DNA from: Edolisoma coerulescens | Taxonomy: Eukaryota; Chordata; Aves; Passeriformes; Campephagidae | Length of the DNA: 64,000 nucleotides | Reading direction: 5' to 3' | Assembly: GCA_013397115.1 (NCBI GenBank) | Contig: VWZW01001167.1 | Location: forward strand, 2,152,903-2,216,902 | Shown: piece after piece, positions 1 through 11,800 of the stretch | Position numbering within the stretch: the first letter of the stretch is position 1 | How the letters are laid out: every line of letters starts with the position of its first letter | Position numbers and translations under genes: made by a program | The notes under the pieces: generated by a model | Told to the model about the DNA's origin: nothing | The model's database searches: none | The model's input: the letters and a program-made list of their open reading frames with translations, nothing else

Positions 1-620
1 GGAGCGGGAGCAGCCCGCAGCGCGGAGCCGCGCTGAGCGCCCGGGCCGGCGAGTCCCGCGCGGGGCGGCGGCCGCTCTCCCGGCCGTCCCGTAGGCAGCG
101 CTGCCGTCGCTCCCCTAACTTTGTGAAACGCTGTTGCGAGGTGCAGTTCTCGGATTGTGCCGTGACTCACGCTGCCTCAGAGGCGTTCGGGGGAAGGTGA
201 GGAGACACCGTTTTATTCCGCCACCTGGAGAAATCGTATTTTAGGCGTAAAATTCACCAAGCGAGCTCACGACGCCTTTCACCGCTCCCCGCCCCTTTCC
301 TCGCAGCCCCGGCTGCTCACAGAGCAAGGTCGCTCCTCAGAGCTCACCCGGGTGTTTCGGTAGCAGAGCTGGCTCTGCCGGCTGTTCCCAGCTCGGGGCG
401 GGGAGCAGCCGAGGTCGGGAGCAGCCGTCCCGGGCGGAGCCGCGCCGCTCTCCGCCGAGGAACACAGACCCCCCCCGGGCGGCCCGCGGCAGCCGTCGCC
501 CTCGGAGCCCGGCGGGGGACACAAGTGAGCGGTGGCTTCCCGGTCACGGGAGGCCACCAGCACCCTGCCTCCGAGAGTCACACGGGAATCACAGGGCTCC
601 GGCTGCTGGCGGGGTGGGGG
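1..620. promoter_or_regulatory. CpG island, probable promoter or first exon of a neighbouring gene
   Basis: The first 600 bases are strongly GC-rich with many CpG dinucleotides, unlike the AT-rich sequence that follows. That is the usual look of a vertebrate CpG-island promoter. On the plus strand a good donor-like site (GGGGAAG|GTGAGG) occurs near base 196, so a short non-coding first exon is possible. On the minus strand it could equally be the 5' UTR of a gene that continues to the left of the window. Open frames here translate to Pro/Gly/Arg-rich sequence without recognisable domains, as expected by chance in GC-rich DNA. The neighbour cannot be named. If the PLAT gene is the RP1 locus, XKR4 would be the expected neighbour, but that is a guess from mammalian gene order. 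Confidence 0.75.
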
Positions 621-1373
621 CGCATTAACCGCCCACCCTTGGCCCTTCTGCCCTCTCTGTCCTCCTGCATCTCCAACCATACGGGATGAGCAACTAATTG
701 ACCTCTTCACCTTCTGAAATTTTTTTTAAGCCTGTGGAATATTTTATGAGCATGCCCTCTCCCTTCTTAAAATAGAGCAGTGAGTTCGTTCAACCACGTT
801 GCTGGAATATCTTAATAGGAATGGCAGTGAGACTGTGATAGGGCAGTGTTACGTTAAGCTCTGTGACTAAATATAGTCCCTTTAACTTCATTAATTAAAC
901 AGAAGAAGTCATATGGACAGCTTAGAAATCTGCCTTCTAACTCTTAAATGTACATGGTAAGTATAAAATTGCCTTTAGGAAATTAGCTCATACTGATTTA
1001 TACCCCAGATTTCAAGAAAAGACTGCAGCATGCATTACAGTATTCAAAGAGTGCTGAGCACACAAAAATCAAACTTTTGTGGGTGAAAAGCACACATGAA
1101 ACTAATTTGACTAGTTATTTTGCATGTTATCACACAGGAGTCTTTTAATTACATTGTCAGATAATGGTTCTTAAATAATACACATTTGCTACGCAATCTC
1201 TGTTACAATGGTATAACTGTACTTTATTTCTATTCCTTTTGGAAACCTGTATTTTATTCTCATTACAATCCACATGATCTTTCTTGCCTGAGACTTGTAA
1301 TACAAATTGCTTCTTTCTCAAGGTATCTTTTAATAATTCAGTCAGCACCTATATATAATACAATATATTCACT

Positions 1374-1421
1374 TAAGGTCCCTTTCAACCCAAACCATTC
1401 TATGATTCATTCTATGATTCC
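1374..1421 (+). mobile_element. CR1 LINE, 3' terminal scrap, plus orientation
   Basis: The stretch reads as the end of a chicken-repeat-1 element: 'aaggtccctttcaacccaaa' followed by two copies of the ATTCTATGATTC motif that ends avian CR1. Only the extreme 3' end is present, which is typical of 5'-truncated CR1 insertions. It lies tail-to-tail with the inverted CR1 fragment that starts about 90 bases downstream. Confidence 0.75.
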
Positions 1422-1511
1422 AGGATTACCTTGTGAGCAGAGAAGGTGCTTAATGGTAAAGCTAATTTATAGCTGCAAGCTTGTGGTTTATAACCAACAA
1501 GTTTTCAGCAT

Positions 1512-1850
1512 TATTCTGTTTCGTAGAATGGTTTGGGTTTGAGGGGACTTTAAAGATCATCCAGTTCCACTTGACTAGGTTGTTCAAAGCCCCATCCAAA
1601 CTGTCCTTGAACACTTCCAGCGATGGGGCCTCCCCAACTTTTCTGGGGAACAATCTGTTGCAGTGCCTCACCACCCTCACAGTAATTGGGTTTTTCCCTA
1701 ACATCTAATCTAAACCTGCCCTCTGTCAGTTTGAAGCCATTACTGCTTGTCCTATCATTGCATACCCTTGTAAAATGTCCCTCTCCAGCTTTCTTGTAGG
1801 CCCCTTTAGGTAGTGGAAGGTGCTATAAAGTTTCCCCAGAGGCTTCTTAT
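1512..1850 (-). mobile_element. CR1 LINE 3' fragment, minus orientation
   Basis: Read on the minus strand, this is the last 330 bases or so of a CR1 element, ending in 'aacccaaaccattcta'. The internal part, on the plus strand, contains 'gttgttcaaagccccatcca' and 'gatggggcctccccaacttt', which are hallmark CR1 3' region sequences. It is truncated at its 5' side and has no intact coding sequence. Confidence 0.85.
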
Positions 1851-2506
1851 AGTTATGTCTTCGATAAAATGGTTTAGTGTACACTTAAAGTTACTTTAAT
1901 TGAGTCTGTTTGACATACACGGATCTAAAAGATGCCACAAACTTATAGTGGAGGTTATAGAGTGATACATGAGTGGCAGCAGGGGAACAACTGTGCTCCT
2001 AGAGCTGAAATCCTAACCTAAATTTCTTGGGCTGCAGGTGGGGTAAGAGAGTAACTCAAAGGTGTTACATTTAAGAAGGAGAGAATAAAATGGAGGAGAT
2101 CAAGGTCCAACCTACTAAAGGGCAGAAGCTGCCTCTGAGCAATGCAGGAGATATTTGAGAACATAAATGGCATCAGTCTCACTGTACACCATCTTCAGAA
2201 GTCATGGGATCCTGCATAAGGCTACTCCACTGCTTGCCAATTGGAAAAGGTAACTGCTGGGGCCAAGTGTCCCTACATCCTCCCCTCCCTGCTCCATGTG
2301 TGGGAAAAACTTTCTGGTATATTGGCCCTGAACCACTTCACTAAAGGATAGAATTTGACAGAATTAGGAGCTGACCCATCTTGCAGGAAGAGTTCAGTTC
2401 ACCCCAGTGGGCTCAGACCTGTGAATCTGAAAGGTGTTCAGTTTGCCAGACAATTTGTTGTTGGGGTAGGGGAGACAGCTTTACGCTTTCTTTCCTATAT
2501 ATTTAC

Positions 2507-2541
2507 ATCCTCTCCTCTCCTCTCCTCTCCTCTCCTCTCCT
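2507..2541. repeat. (TCTCC)n microsatellite
   Basis: About six to seven perfect TCTCC pentamers in a row. Confidence 0.95.
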
Positions 2542-3174
2542 TTTGTTTTCTCTGTCTGGATTCAGCTACCATTGCATTTGAGGAAATAATATTCTTTCAC
2601 ACTGATTTTCATGTTAACAATAGCTCTCTGTTACAAGAAAGGCAGTGCAATAGATGAACATTTAAACTTAAATTAAAGGCTGTTTGATACTTGATAAGAG
2701 AAATGTCTTCTGGTTTGTTTTCTCACTTTAAAGATAACAAATGAAAAGGATCCCAAATAATGATAATAATAACAACAGAACCAAATTTCCTCTCTGTTAG
2801 ACTGGCATAACTTCTGTGGAGCTGTATCAAGGCCAGAAGTGTTTGTATACACGCAGTGTACAAAGCAGCATGCATTCAGCAAGCCAATGTTGTTACTAAA
2901 CCTCAGAAATTATTAATTACAAAATATAATTGAAGGACAAAAATGAGATCGCAGACATAAATACATATTTCATAAACCAAGTACAGACAACCAAGTACAT
3001 TCATTTCTCATGTAAAGCTAATTTTTCTCTGAAGGAGATTTTATTAATGTCTTCCTTTTTCTCCACCTTTCTTTAAAGAAAACATTTTTATGGGTATCAC
3101 TGCTTTCCTTTGTTCTGAGTTACAACTCTTTCCCGTTTTTGCCCCTTAGAATCTTGGTCTACTTTAGGAATACT

Positions 3175-3196
3175 TGTGTGTGTGTGTGTGTGTGTG
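3175..3196. repeat. (TG)n microsatellite
   Basis: Eleven TG dinucleotides in a row. Confidence 0.95.
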
Positions 3197-3800
3197 AGTT
3201 CTTCTGTTTTTTCACTGTAGACCGTTATCAACTCAGACCTAAATGTCCAGGAAATAAGCTTCCAATCTTCTTATCTTTACTCTAAAGTATTTTTCAGTTC
3301 TTCAGGTTCCTAACAATGATGTTTTTCCATCTCTTCTTTAGCTGTGTTGTACAGATTGCCCTTTCAAAATACACTCAAACTTTTGCTTGTATATCTCTCA
3401 TTTTGCCATTAGAATATCATTATACTCTAGAGGTCTAATCAATTTTCACATGCGGCCATTCAAAATTATTCCAAAATTTATTTTCTTTTGTTTGGCAGTC
3501 ATTTTGGCAATTGCAGTTTATTGCTTTAGTTTCTGCACTTTCTTGTAGTTCAGACCAACTGAAACATTAGAACGAGCTCATTGTACCTGGATTTGACACC
3601 CTATGGAAGCATTCGGACACAAAATCCTGCCTTTCTTACTCTAGTCAGTCCTTTGGGGAGTAGTTCTGCACCAAGAAAGAATTGTGCATAATCCTGCTGT
3701 CCTGGCGGTGCTTGCAATGCTGAGCAGAGCACCTGAGCAGCCCCTCTTAGAAATAAAGAAAATCCTAAGTCATAAGAAGTTCCCTGGTGACATTGGGACA

Positions 3801-3855
3801 TTTCCTTCCTTCCTTCCTTCCTTCCTTCCTTCCTTCCTTCCTTCCTTTCCTTCCT
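3801..3855. repeat. (CCTT)n microsatellite
   Basis: A run of about twelve CCTT tetramers with one imperfection at the right end. Confidence 0.95.
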
Positions 3856-5003
3856 CTTCTAAGTACCTTCTAACATTATTTCTCTCTCAAAGGCACGCAG
3901 TGTCTTTTCCTGCACTGTGCTTCCCTCTGTCTAGATGTGTTTGACAGAAAACTGGGTTGACCTGATGGAGAATCTGATGAACATTTATTTTCTCATTCAC
4001 TCACTCAGACAGTCTCACTGCTATGTCTTCCACACAACTGGCTTTAACTATTTTTCCATGTTAAAACAGTGCCCTCAGGCACAGATGCATGTGAAATCTA
4101 TTTATTTAGCAGCATCAAGTAAGACCCATTCTCCAAAATGTTCATGGGTTTTAGGTATTTTCAATAGGTTCATGTTTAAACTATACCCACAGGTGTCAGT
4201 GGAAGTTGTAATATAGGCTGTATGTTTAACATTTGTGCACTAATACACATAATTTTCTTTTTGCCCAACTAGCTTCATTCAAACAGACAGATGCCACTGT
4301 ATGCTCTGATACCTGAGATACTTCATTGCAAAGGGAGGATACATTTCCTTTCAATTAGGACAATATTTCAGCAAATTAACATAAGCACAAATCAGAAATA
4401 CGTTCATAAATTGGTACGCTGTTTAGAAAATGAATATTAAAATACTATCTATTTTTAAAAGTGTAAACACCAATTATTTTCTTTATTTAGCTTTAGATTA
4501 TTTTATTTATAGCTCTACGTGTAGATTCATATAAAAACATTTTTCAAACTCTGTACTTGCTTTTAAAATTATGAAAGAAGGATGAATCTAGTATCTCCAT
4601 ATGTCAGCCCACTTTTGCAATTACAAATAATACTCTGGAAGGTTCCCTGGCTTTTGAAATTACTTTGCTTTATAACATCCTGATCTTGATATGTGTATTT
4701 AGTACACCTTAGTCTCTTTTCTGTAGCATGCTAACGTCTATGTGAAAATGCCAACACACACCCACCCACCACATGAGATCTCAAAGGAAGAGACACAACA
4801 TTGTGGGGTTCTTAGGTGTACACCTAAATTAAGGAAGACTATAAATCAGAGAAATAGGAATGATTATATACCTATTGTTTAGGCATATACTTACATTTTA
4901 GGCACACACCTAAATTTCATGGTGAATTGTGGCTGTAGTTTGTTTTATTGTATTTCCAGAATGTCTAAACATTAGAAACATGTAAATATACTCAACTGTA
5001 CAC

Positions 5004-5009
5004 GATAGA

Positions 5010-5040
<31 letters not shown>
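5004..5040. repeat. Compound (GATA)n(GACA)n microsatellite
   Basis: About six GATA units pass directly into three GACA units. This is a classic Bkm-type compound repeat in vertebrates. Confidence 0.95.
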
Positions 5041-5041
<1 letters not shown>

Positions 5042-5649
5042 TTCCAGTTTTAAGCAGACAGAGAATTGCCATGCTTTGAAGATAGCATGAGGATTTTTAA
5101 ATTACCTCTGAAACAAGAAATTGTTTCTTTGGATTTTTTTCAGACTTAACTCAGGATTTCTTAAATTTACATGTATTGTTTAGAAATGGATATCAGTCAC
5201 CTTCCAAGTTGCTTCATAGCTTTTATTTAAATATATCATCAAAGATAGACATAAATATATAAGGAATGATAGCAGAAGACAGAGATATAGGGAGACATTA
5301 TGGAAGCAAGCTTGCAACCTTGTACAATGCTGACGGCCCTTTCGCTGCTGTTGTGCATGCAAAAACCAACAAACTACTGTGCACACCACATTTTATGACA
5401 AATGGGAAAAGCATTTATAGAATGCCTAAGGAAATATTAACTTGCCTTCTGACGCTGTAAGATGTAATTAAGAATTTTCAAAAGTTTGAAAAGAAAATTA
5501 AAAGTCCCATTTTCTTTCCCCGTCTTGATTCACTGTTTAAAATGAATTTAAGTCAAGCAAAAGAAAAAGGTTTAGCCACAGCACAGGAACTTACGACACT
5601 GCTTTGCAGTGCTAAGTACAGAGGATTTTATGAACAATTCCAGTCTACT

Positions 5650-5850
5650 GCCTTTCTTTGTGGAGAAGTGCAAAGGACCATTTCAGACCGATATGTGAGC
5701 AGAGGTTGTTTATATTTGCAAAGACATTTATAAATACTAACAATGAAGGAATAGACGGTATTCATCCAAGATGTTTAAAGGATCTCAGAGGAGCACTTGG
5801 TACTTCCTTTTTTCTTATTTTCATGCCATTTCCACAACTGACAAACCACA
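5650..5850 (+). mobile_element. Old LINE (CR1-type) reverse-transcriptase remnant
   Basis: A plus-strand frame near 5740-5810 reads GIDGIHPRCLKDLRGAL. This matches the conserved 'GPDGIHPRVLKEL' block that opens the reverse-transcriptase domain of CR1/L2-type LINEs. The frame degenerates on both sides and no RT active site follows, so this is a decayed fragment. Boundaries are approximate. Confidence 0.5.
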
Positions 5851-8229
5851 GGATGGATAGATGCAATACAGCTGCTCATATGTATTTGAAGGAATCCTTT
5901 CTTATGTATGATGAGTTTCAGAAAAACAGTACTTGGAGTTGCTGGGGGAATATTAAATGGTCCAGCGAGCCAGTAAGAACATGATTATACTTTTTTTCAA
6001 ACCCTTAACATCAGCAGCAAAAGAAACTGAGACACTTAAGGGCTTAAAAGGGCAGAAATATGTCATCTAGATCAACCTAATAACAGGTATAGAACAGCAT
6101 ACCAGGAGAGATGGATGAGGAAAAAAGTAGAGTTAACTAATACTGGACCCTTGATGGACATTTTCAGAGTCAGTTTTGTCCAAGAGTCTATGATACGGTC
6201 TGCAGGGTAAATATTTTAGCACCCAACTTCAGGCTTTCTCTGCAGTGCAAAATCAAATGTTTAATCATAATAGCAGCAAAATCCTCTAGCCTGCCTTTTT
6301 TCACAGATCTTCAAAGTTGGGTTGCAACAGGGAGAGGCAGTAGAAGTCAAACCCTTCTCTCCACTACAGCCTTGCCTCCTCCAGCTGATTGAATTATCTC
6401 ACTGCTCCTTCCAAGACTTCTTTGTGTGTCAAATTCCTGGATTACTTGTTGACCCAGGCAGTCTCTTTTCCACGCTACATCTCTGTTCCCCATGGAAGCA
6501 TCAGTAGTGTCAATATCTGCCCAGGCTCTCCATAGGCAGGGCAGGGTGTTGGGAGGAAAAAAGCAGGGCAGGACCCTTGCTGTGCAGGAAGAGCAGAGTG
6601 CACATGAGGAGGCACCTTTGTAATATCCCTGTCTTCGGCCAGCAATTTTTCCAAAAATTATCCCACTGGCAAGGGACAGGGATTAAATGACTTCTGTGCC
6701 AAACACAGCACACATCACTGTATACCATGTGGAAGAAGCACGTTTGGAATTTGGCACTAGTCACAAGCTAAATATGCTAACTGGCATGTCTTCCAAGCAA
6801 GACCTGAGCAGGGGCTTATATGGTATTTCAGGTATCCTTATCTAAGCGTGATCCCCTGGTACTGTGTGCTGCAAGCACCCATGATGCTCTTGAAATGAAG
6901 CCCTCTGCAGTGCTGGTCCTGTTGCTGAAAAGGTTAGAGAGCTGTATGCATGGCTCTGGATCCAGGGAAGCAAATCCAAAACCTGATTTGGACACTGTAT
7001 AGGGAGAACAAATAATTTTCAAGTATGGAAGGCAGCTGCAGAAGGAGGGTATCCACTGTTAGTAAAGAAAAACAGATTAGGAAGGCATTATTTACACTTT
7101 ATAAATCAGAAATGGCATCAAAGTGAGCTAGTATTACAAACTATTAATGAAACACATAATAATGAAACAAATCACATAATAGATCACAAAGAAGTGATTC
7201 AGTATAATGAATACTGATACCAAGTAAGTGAACTGTGGGCTCTGGGGATACAATTTCAAATCCATTCCAGTGAGTGTGGTAGCAGTGTGAGCAGAAAAAA
7301 AAGAAAAGAAGAATTTGAGTGTTCCATCGCTCACGCTGACCACATCCACACCTTACATTAGTTGTCCTTTTGATGACATAAGTAGATAAAAATTATATTA
7401 AATATTATATTACCTACTAAGGCCAAATACGTGCATTTATTTTTTGTTTTGTGTCGAAGTAACAACTGAGATCTCATCACCATGCAGATGTCAGCCAACC
7501 ATGCTAATTTCACAGAAGAATGTGATTAAATAAACATTAAACATATTAAAAAGATAGCCAGACAATGTTTTATCAACAAAGATTACAAACTCATTAATTC
7601 TTATAATTATAGAAAGCCCATTGGTGCTACAGAAAATGGTAGTGTCTTGAGGGTGAAACAGGTCTAAAATTCAGATCTTCAGAAAGATTTTAGATTTTGG
7701 AGGTACAAAACGTGAAATCTTTGATTAAGTGAGGGATGCCTTATAGAGCTTATATACAATATTTGTATTTTGATCACACACATGAAACTTCAGGTGGTGT
7801 GCAAATCCTGATTTCATTTCAGACTTGTCTGTATCCTAAACATTTCCTGAGTCAATTCTGGCTATATCAAAGCCTACGAAATCAAACATTAATTTGTGCA
7901 TTTACAGCTAAATAAATTTCTTTTTAGTGTGCATTTTCAAAAATAATCGGGCTTTTTTTCTGTTTTTCTTTGACATAAAGGCATTCACACATGTATCACT
8001 GGAAAGCTGGTTTGGTAGCTAAGGAGAGGCACTGCAAAAATCATCAAGCTGAGCAGGGAGCTGCCTAAGCCTGCCTAAGCTATTGCAGTGTTACTGATAA
8101 CAGCCTCTCTTCAGAGACCCTTTCGATCTAAAGGTTCTCAGCTGAGGTTCTGGCTCAGCTACAAGATTTTACAATCAAATGTCAGTGAGAGGCTTACCGA
8201 CACAGGGTGAACTTCTAAAGAACAAGATC

Positions 8230-8754
8230 TTTATTACTCTCTGTTATGGTCTTAAGAGAAGCAATATATAGTAAGGCTGAAGGGTTGTGAATTTTGTTTG
8301 GAAAACGATTTTGAGAAAAATCTAAATTTTAATAAATGTTGAAAATGAAAAAAATAAAACCATCAAGTGAGTACATACTGACAGATTTTAAATGAGCTAA
8401 ATTTAGCTTACCCACAAATCATTACTGAAACAAAAATATTTGAGTGTTACTACATATTGTCATACTACATATGTCTACCATTATGATTGCTCAGTTCAAG
8501 TCCACAGAGCTATGTTACAGATTTAAATTTCTGATATCTAAAGTTCTGTCATGCAAAGTTTTTGAGCATCTATAATAGGATCAGAATTCTGTGTTCACAT
8601 TAGGCATGTTTAATTTACTATGATGTTTTTAATACATTGTTTTGACTTTTCTTCACAAAAATTACAATGCCTTCAGAATTATAAAAGACAAGTAAATCAA
8701 ATCAGCATGAATTTGGAGAAGCAACGCATGCAGAAAGAATCTGAAACCAAGCAG
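8230..8754 (-). other. 3' UTR of the PLAT gene (tentative end)
   Basis: This is the minus-strand sequence directly after the stop codon of the terminal exon. A canonical AATAAA on the minus strand lies at 8230-8235. Variant ATTAAA signals lie at 8609-8614 and 8628-8633, only about 125-145 bases after the stop. Which signal is used cannot be decided from sequence; the span given assumes the canonical one. Confidence 0.4.
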
Positions 8755-8809
8755 CTATGGATAAAGTTGCACTGTGGTGAGGCCATCACTTTCATCTTCA
8801 GAAAGCCAC
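8755..8809 (-). CDS. Terminal coding exon of the PLAT gene
   Basis: The acceptor is 'tttttccctttag'. The exon encodes R/WLSEDESDGLTTVQLYP and then TAG. This is the last strand of a PLAT domain, matching the family's RWL-acidic-DG-x-L ending. Its first base completes an Arg codon left open by the exon at 11504 (phase 2), which fits. The protein therefore ends right at the edge of its last PLAT domain. The exon was chosen because motif, acceptor and phase all agree. Confidence 0.8.
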
Positions 8810-11800
8810 CTAAAGGGAAAAACATAAAAACCTGTCACAGACACAGCACATATAAAACTTAAGAAACAGACAACTTGTGAGAGCCTGGTTCTGCACCTTT
8901 GATTTTCTAGGAGAGTTTTTACATCAGTTTCTAGAAGAGCAGAAAGCAACCTGAAGAAAACTGTGACTTTTAAATTTTTTGGTTTAGTACTCATATATAT
9001 GTAATTTTAAAGTGTAACTAACTTTAGGAATAAATTTATGAAATATACATTAATTTTATTTGTTGGTCATATAAGTAACTAGTAGATTGCTGCAAAGAAT
9101 GACATAAAATCAGGATAATTTAGAGTAAGGAAACCTGTTCTGCGATAGCAAGTGATTGTCCTTGCAATTCATTCCAGGAATTTTCTCTCCCGTATCTCTG
9201 CTGGTTCACAAAACACTGAGTTGTATGATGGGCCCAATCCTTGCTCTGTAAGAACCTGTGGAGCTTTTATTGCTGATTATATGAGAAACAGGCCTGAGTC
9301 CAAAGTTCAGGTAGACTAATTTTAACCGGAACCATGGATACAGTGGTATTAATTTCCAAAGAGAGTTAAAAATCTTCTAATATTTTGGAAGGTTTATGAG
9401 AGCCTACCTGATGTGATATCTACAAAGGGGGTAGTGTGGGAGGTGATTCCCAGACAGTAAGTACAGCATCAGTGTAGCTCACACCTGAAGTTGCACCATT
9501 CAGCAGCTGGGAGATGTGGCTGAAGATAAACAGTTCCAGGCTGAAACACGACTAATTTGGGCAGCTAAAAGTGCATGTGGAAGTCACAGAGCTTAGGAAA
9601 TGTGTGATGTGTAAGCTAGATAACAGGCATTTAAATGGGTTAGCAAAGGATTCAGGTTTTTCAGTGATTAATATCTTTTAGAGACATTATTGGTATCAGA
9701 GGAGTCTTTTAGTGAGAGAATGAGCCCATTCCCCATTCACTCAGTAGGCCGTGAGATGAGGACCTCCATGAGGAGCTCCATGTCTCAGCTGGAAGAGGGC
9801 CAGGAACTTAGAGTTTCCTCTATCTGAGGAGTGCCCCAAAGCCTCTGGGTCACTGAGTACTCCAGGGTTAACCTCCTAATGTCTCCTACTAAATAACTTC
9901 CAGTTTGAGTAGGTTGATCTACTTCAAGGTAGGCACATAGCTCTGCACTCACCAAGGCCCCAGTTAAATGTCCTTGTCAGCAGCATGGAGAATCAATCTG
10001 TGCCAGTCACTGCCCCACATCAGTGATGTGATTCAAGTTCTTGTGTCGGTCTCTTATATACCTTTGTGCTTTTACTATAAGATTTTAAATAAAATTGGAA
10101 AAACCAAATCTCTGGAAAAAAAAAAAAATGTTTGCTGCAATCTGTCTTCTTCAAGAATCTTCCTCTGACTGGAGTGGACTGAGAACTCTTACAAGCAAAA
10201 GAGGTGAAGTGGCATCAACTGAAAATCTCATCATGGATTGTGTTGCACGCCTGAGTGCTATTGTGGTTTAAGAACTTTTCTTCATGCCCACTAACTTAAA
10301 TTTTAGTATCTAGAAGAATAAGATTAGAGAACATCTGAGCATGCATTTGGAGGAAGTTGAATCAAGGGAAGTTTAATGTTGTTGGAGGAAGTTTAATATT
10401 GTTGAGGTCAGTAACAGCCTCACATTCTCATGGTTTAGACTGTAGAGTCCAAGTGAGTATCCAAGAACTTAAAAAGTTACTTTTTTTGGGTACAGGGGCT
10501 GGGATTTGGCTTCCATTAATTGTCAAGTTTACAAAAATATTTAGGGAAAGGATATAATTAAATATTCTTGGATACCATTTCTGTTTTCAGATTACCAGGT
10601 AACATTCCTCTTTCTAGATATAGGAAACTTGTAAATTTTCACACTTCTGTGTTCTCCAGATGCATTTAAAAGCTAATTTCCACTTAGGAGGATATGAATA
10701 TGTTTGCATCAGTTATTTATTCTGAAATTCTTCGAGGTGTGAACTATATATTGTAGTGAACAGTCACTCCAAATATACTCTTCAATTTAATTTTCAATTT
10801 TTGAAACTGTATTGTTCCAGTTTGAAGCAGACTGAAGTGCATCTTCTTTTTGTATGTTAGAAGCCCATTACGGCAGCAACCCAGTACCCAAATACATTTC
10901 TAAATTTAGATCATTATACTTCTACATTACATTATATAAACCTTTTCTTTACTCTTTATCCTATTTGCTGAATATATCTTGGGCCCATACTAAGCAAACA
11001 TTGAAACAGAAAGATTCTAATGTTTTAATGTTGCCTTTGCTCAATAAAATATGCAATTTTTTCCTTGAGTTTTGAATCTATGCTGCCATATCCCACCATC
11101 CTCCTTTCTGATTCCCTTCCATGCCTGTTTGCTTACCCCTGTTATGTTTGCCAGAGCTACTTATGCGCTAATTCTTGTATAATGGTTCACCAGACACCTT
11201 CTACCTCTTGAAAATATGTATGAATACTGTCTCTTGGCAAAGGCATTAAATTATGACTCTCCCTCCTACAATTACCCAGTTTTAGTTGCTTGGAAAAATT
11301 TAGTGTCTTCCTCTATCAATTCTTCTGACAAGTTAGTTTCATGTGGGCCAAAGGGTTCAAAAGTCAATGGGGACAGACTGATAGGAACACAACATTATAA
11401 AAAACCAAATCATTACTGTCTTAGAAAGCCAGACAGAAGTAACTGAGAGACTTGTGAAAAAGAAAACAGCATGTACAGAGTGATGATGGACTGATCTACT
11501 GACCTGTTACAGCTGAAGCAATGCACTGAATTCCTAGCTGCATCTGAGATTTCCACTTTTTCCAGAAACCAGCCACTTGCTGTAGAAGGAAAAGAAAGAG
11601 CAAATTTAATATAACCAAAACAGAAATAGAGCATAAGAAAGGTTTCTAATTTCGTTTCCCAAACCCCGTGTGGTTCAGTACCTCCAAATATATTCAGCAT
11701 CAATAATAAAATTGAAACACAGATGATTCAAATTACTAGCAACTTCTCTCAGTTTTACAGGGAAGGTCTTTGATGTTTTTGTCAGAAAATGTAATGGAAG

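Larger units (their letters stand above)
621..8229. other. Intergenic region
   Basis: This is AT-rich sequence between the CpG island and the 3' end of the PLAT gene. I see no exon here with both a coding motif and splice sites. It contains the two CR1 fragments (1.37-1.85 kb), four simple repeats and an old LINE remnant near 5.7 kb, listed separately. The rest shows nothing I can name. Confidence 0.6.

Noticed and set aside
279..710. Open frames in the CpG island, both strands
   Set aside because: GC-rich DNA gives long open frames by chance; the Pro/Gly/Arg/Ser-rich translations match nothing I recognise.
8620..8862. Plus-strand open frame overlapping the terminal exon
   Set aside because: The minus strand carries the PLAT ending with a splice acceptor and correct phase; the plus frame has no support.
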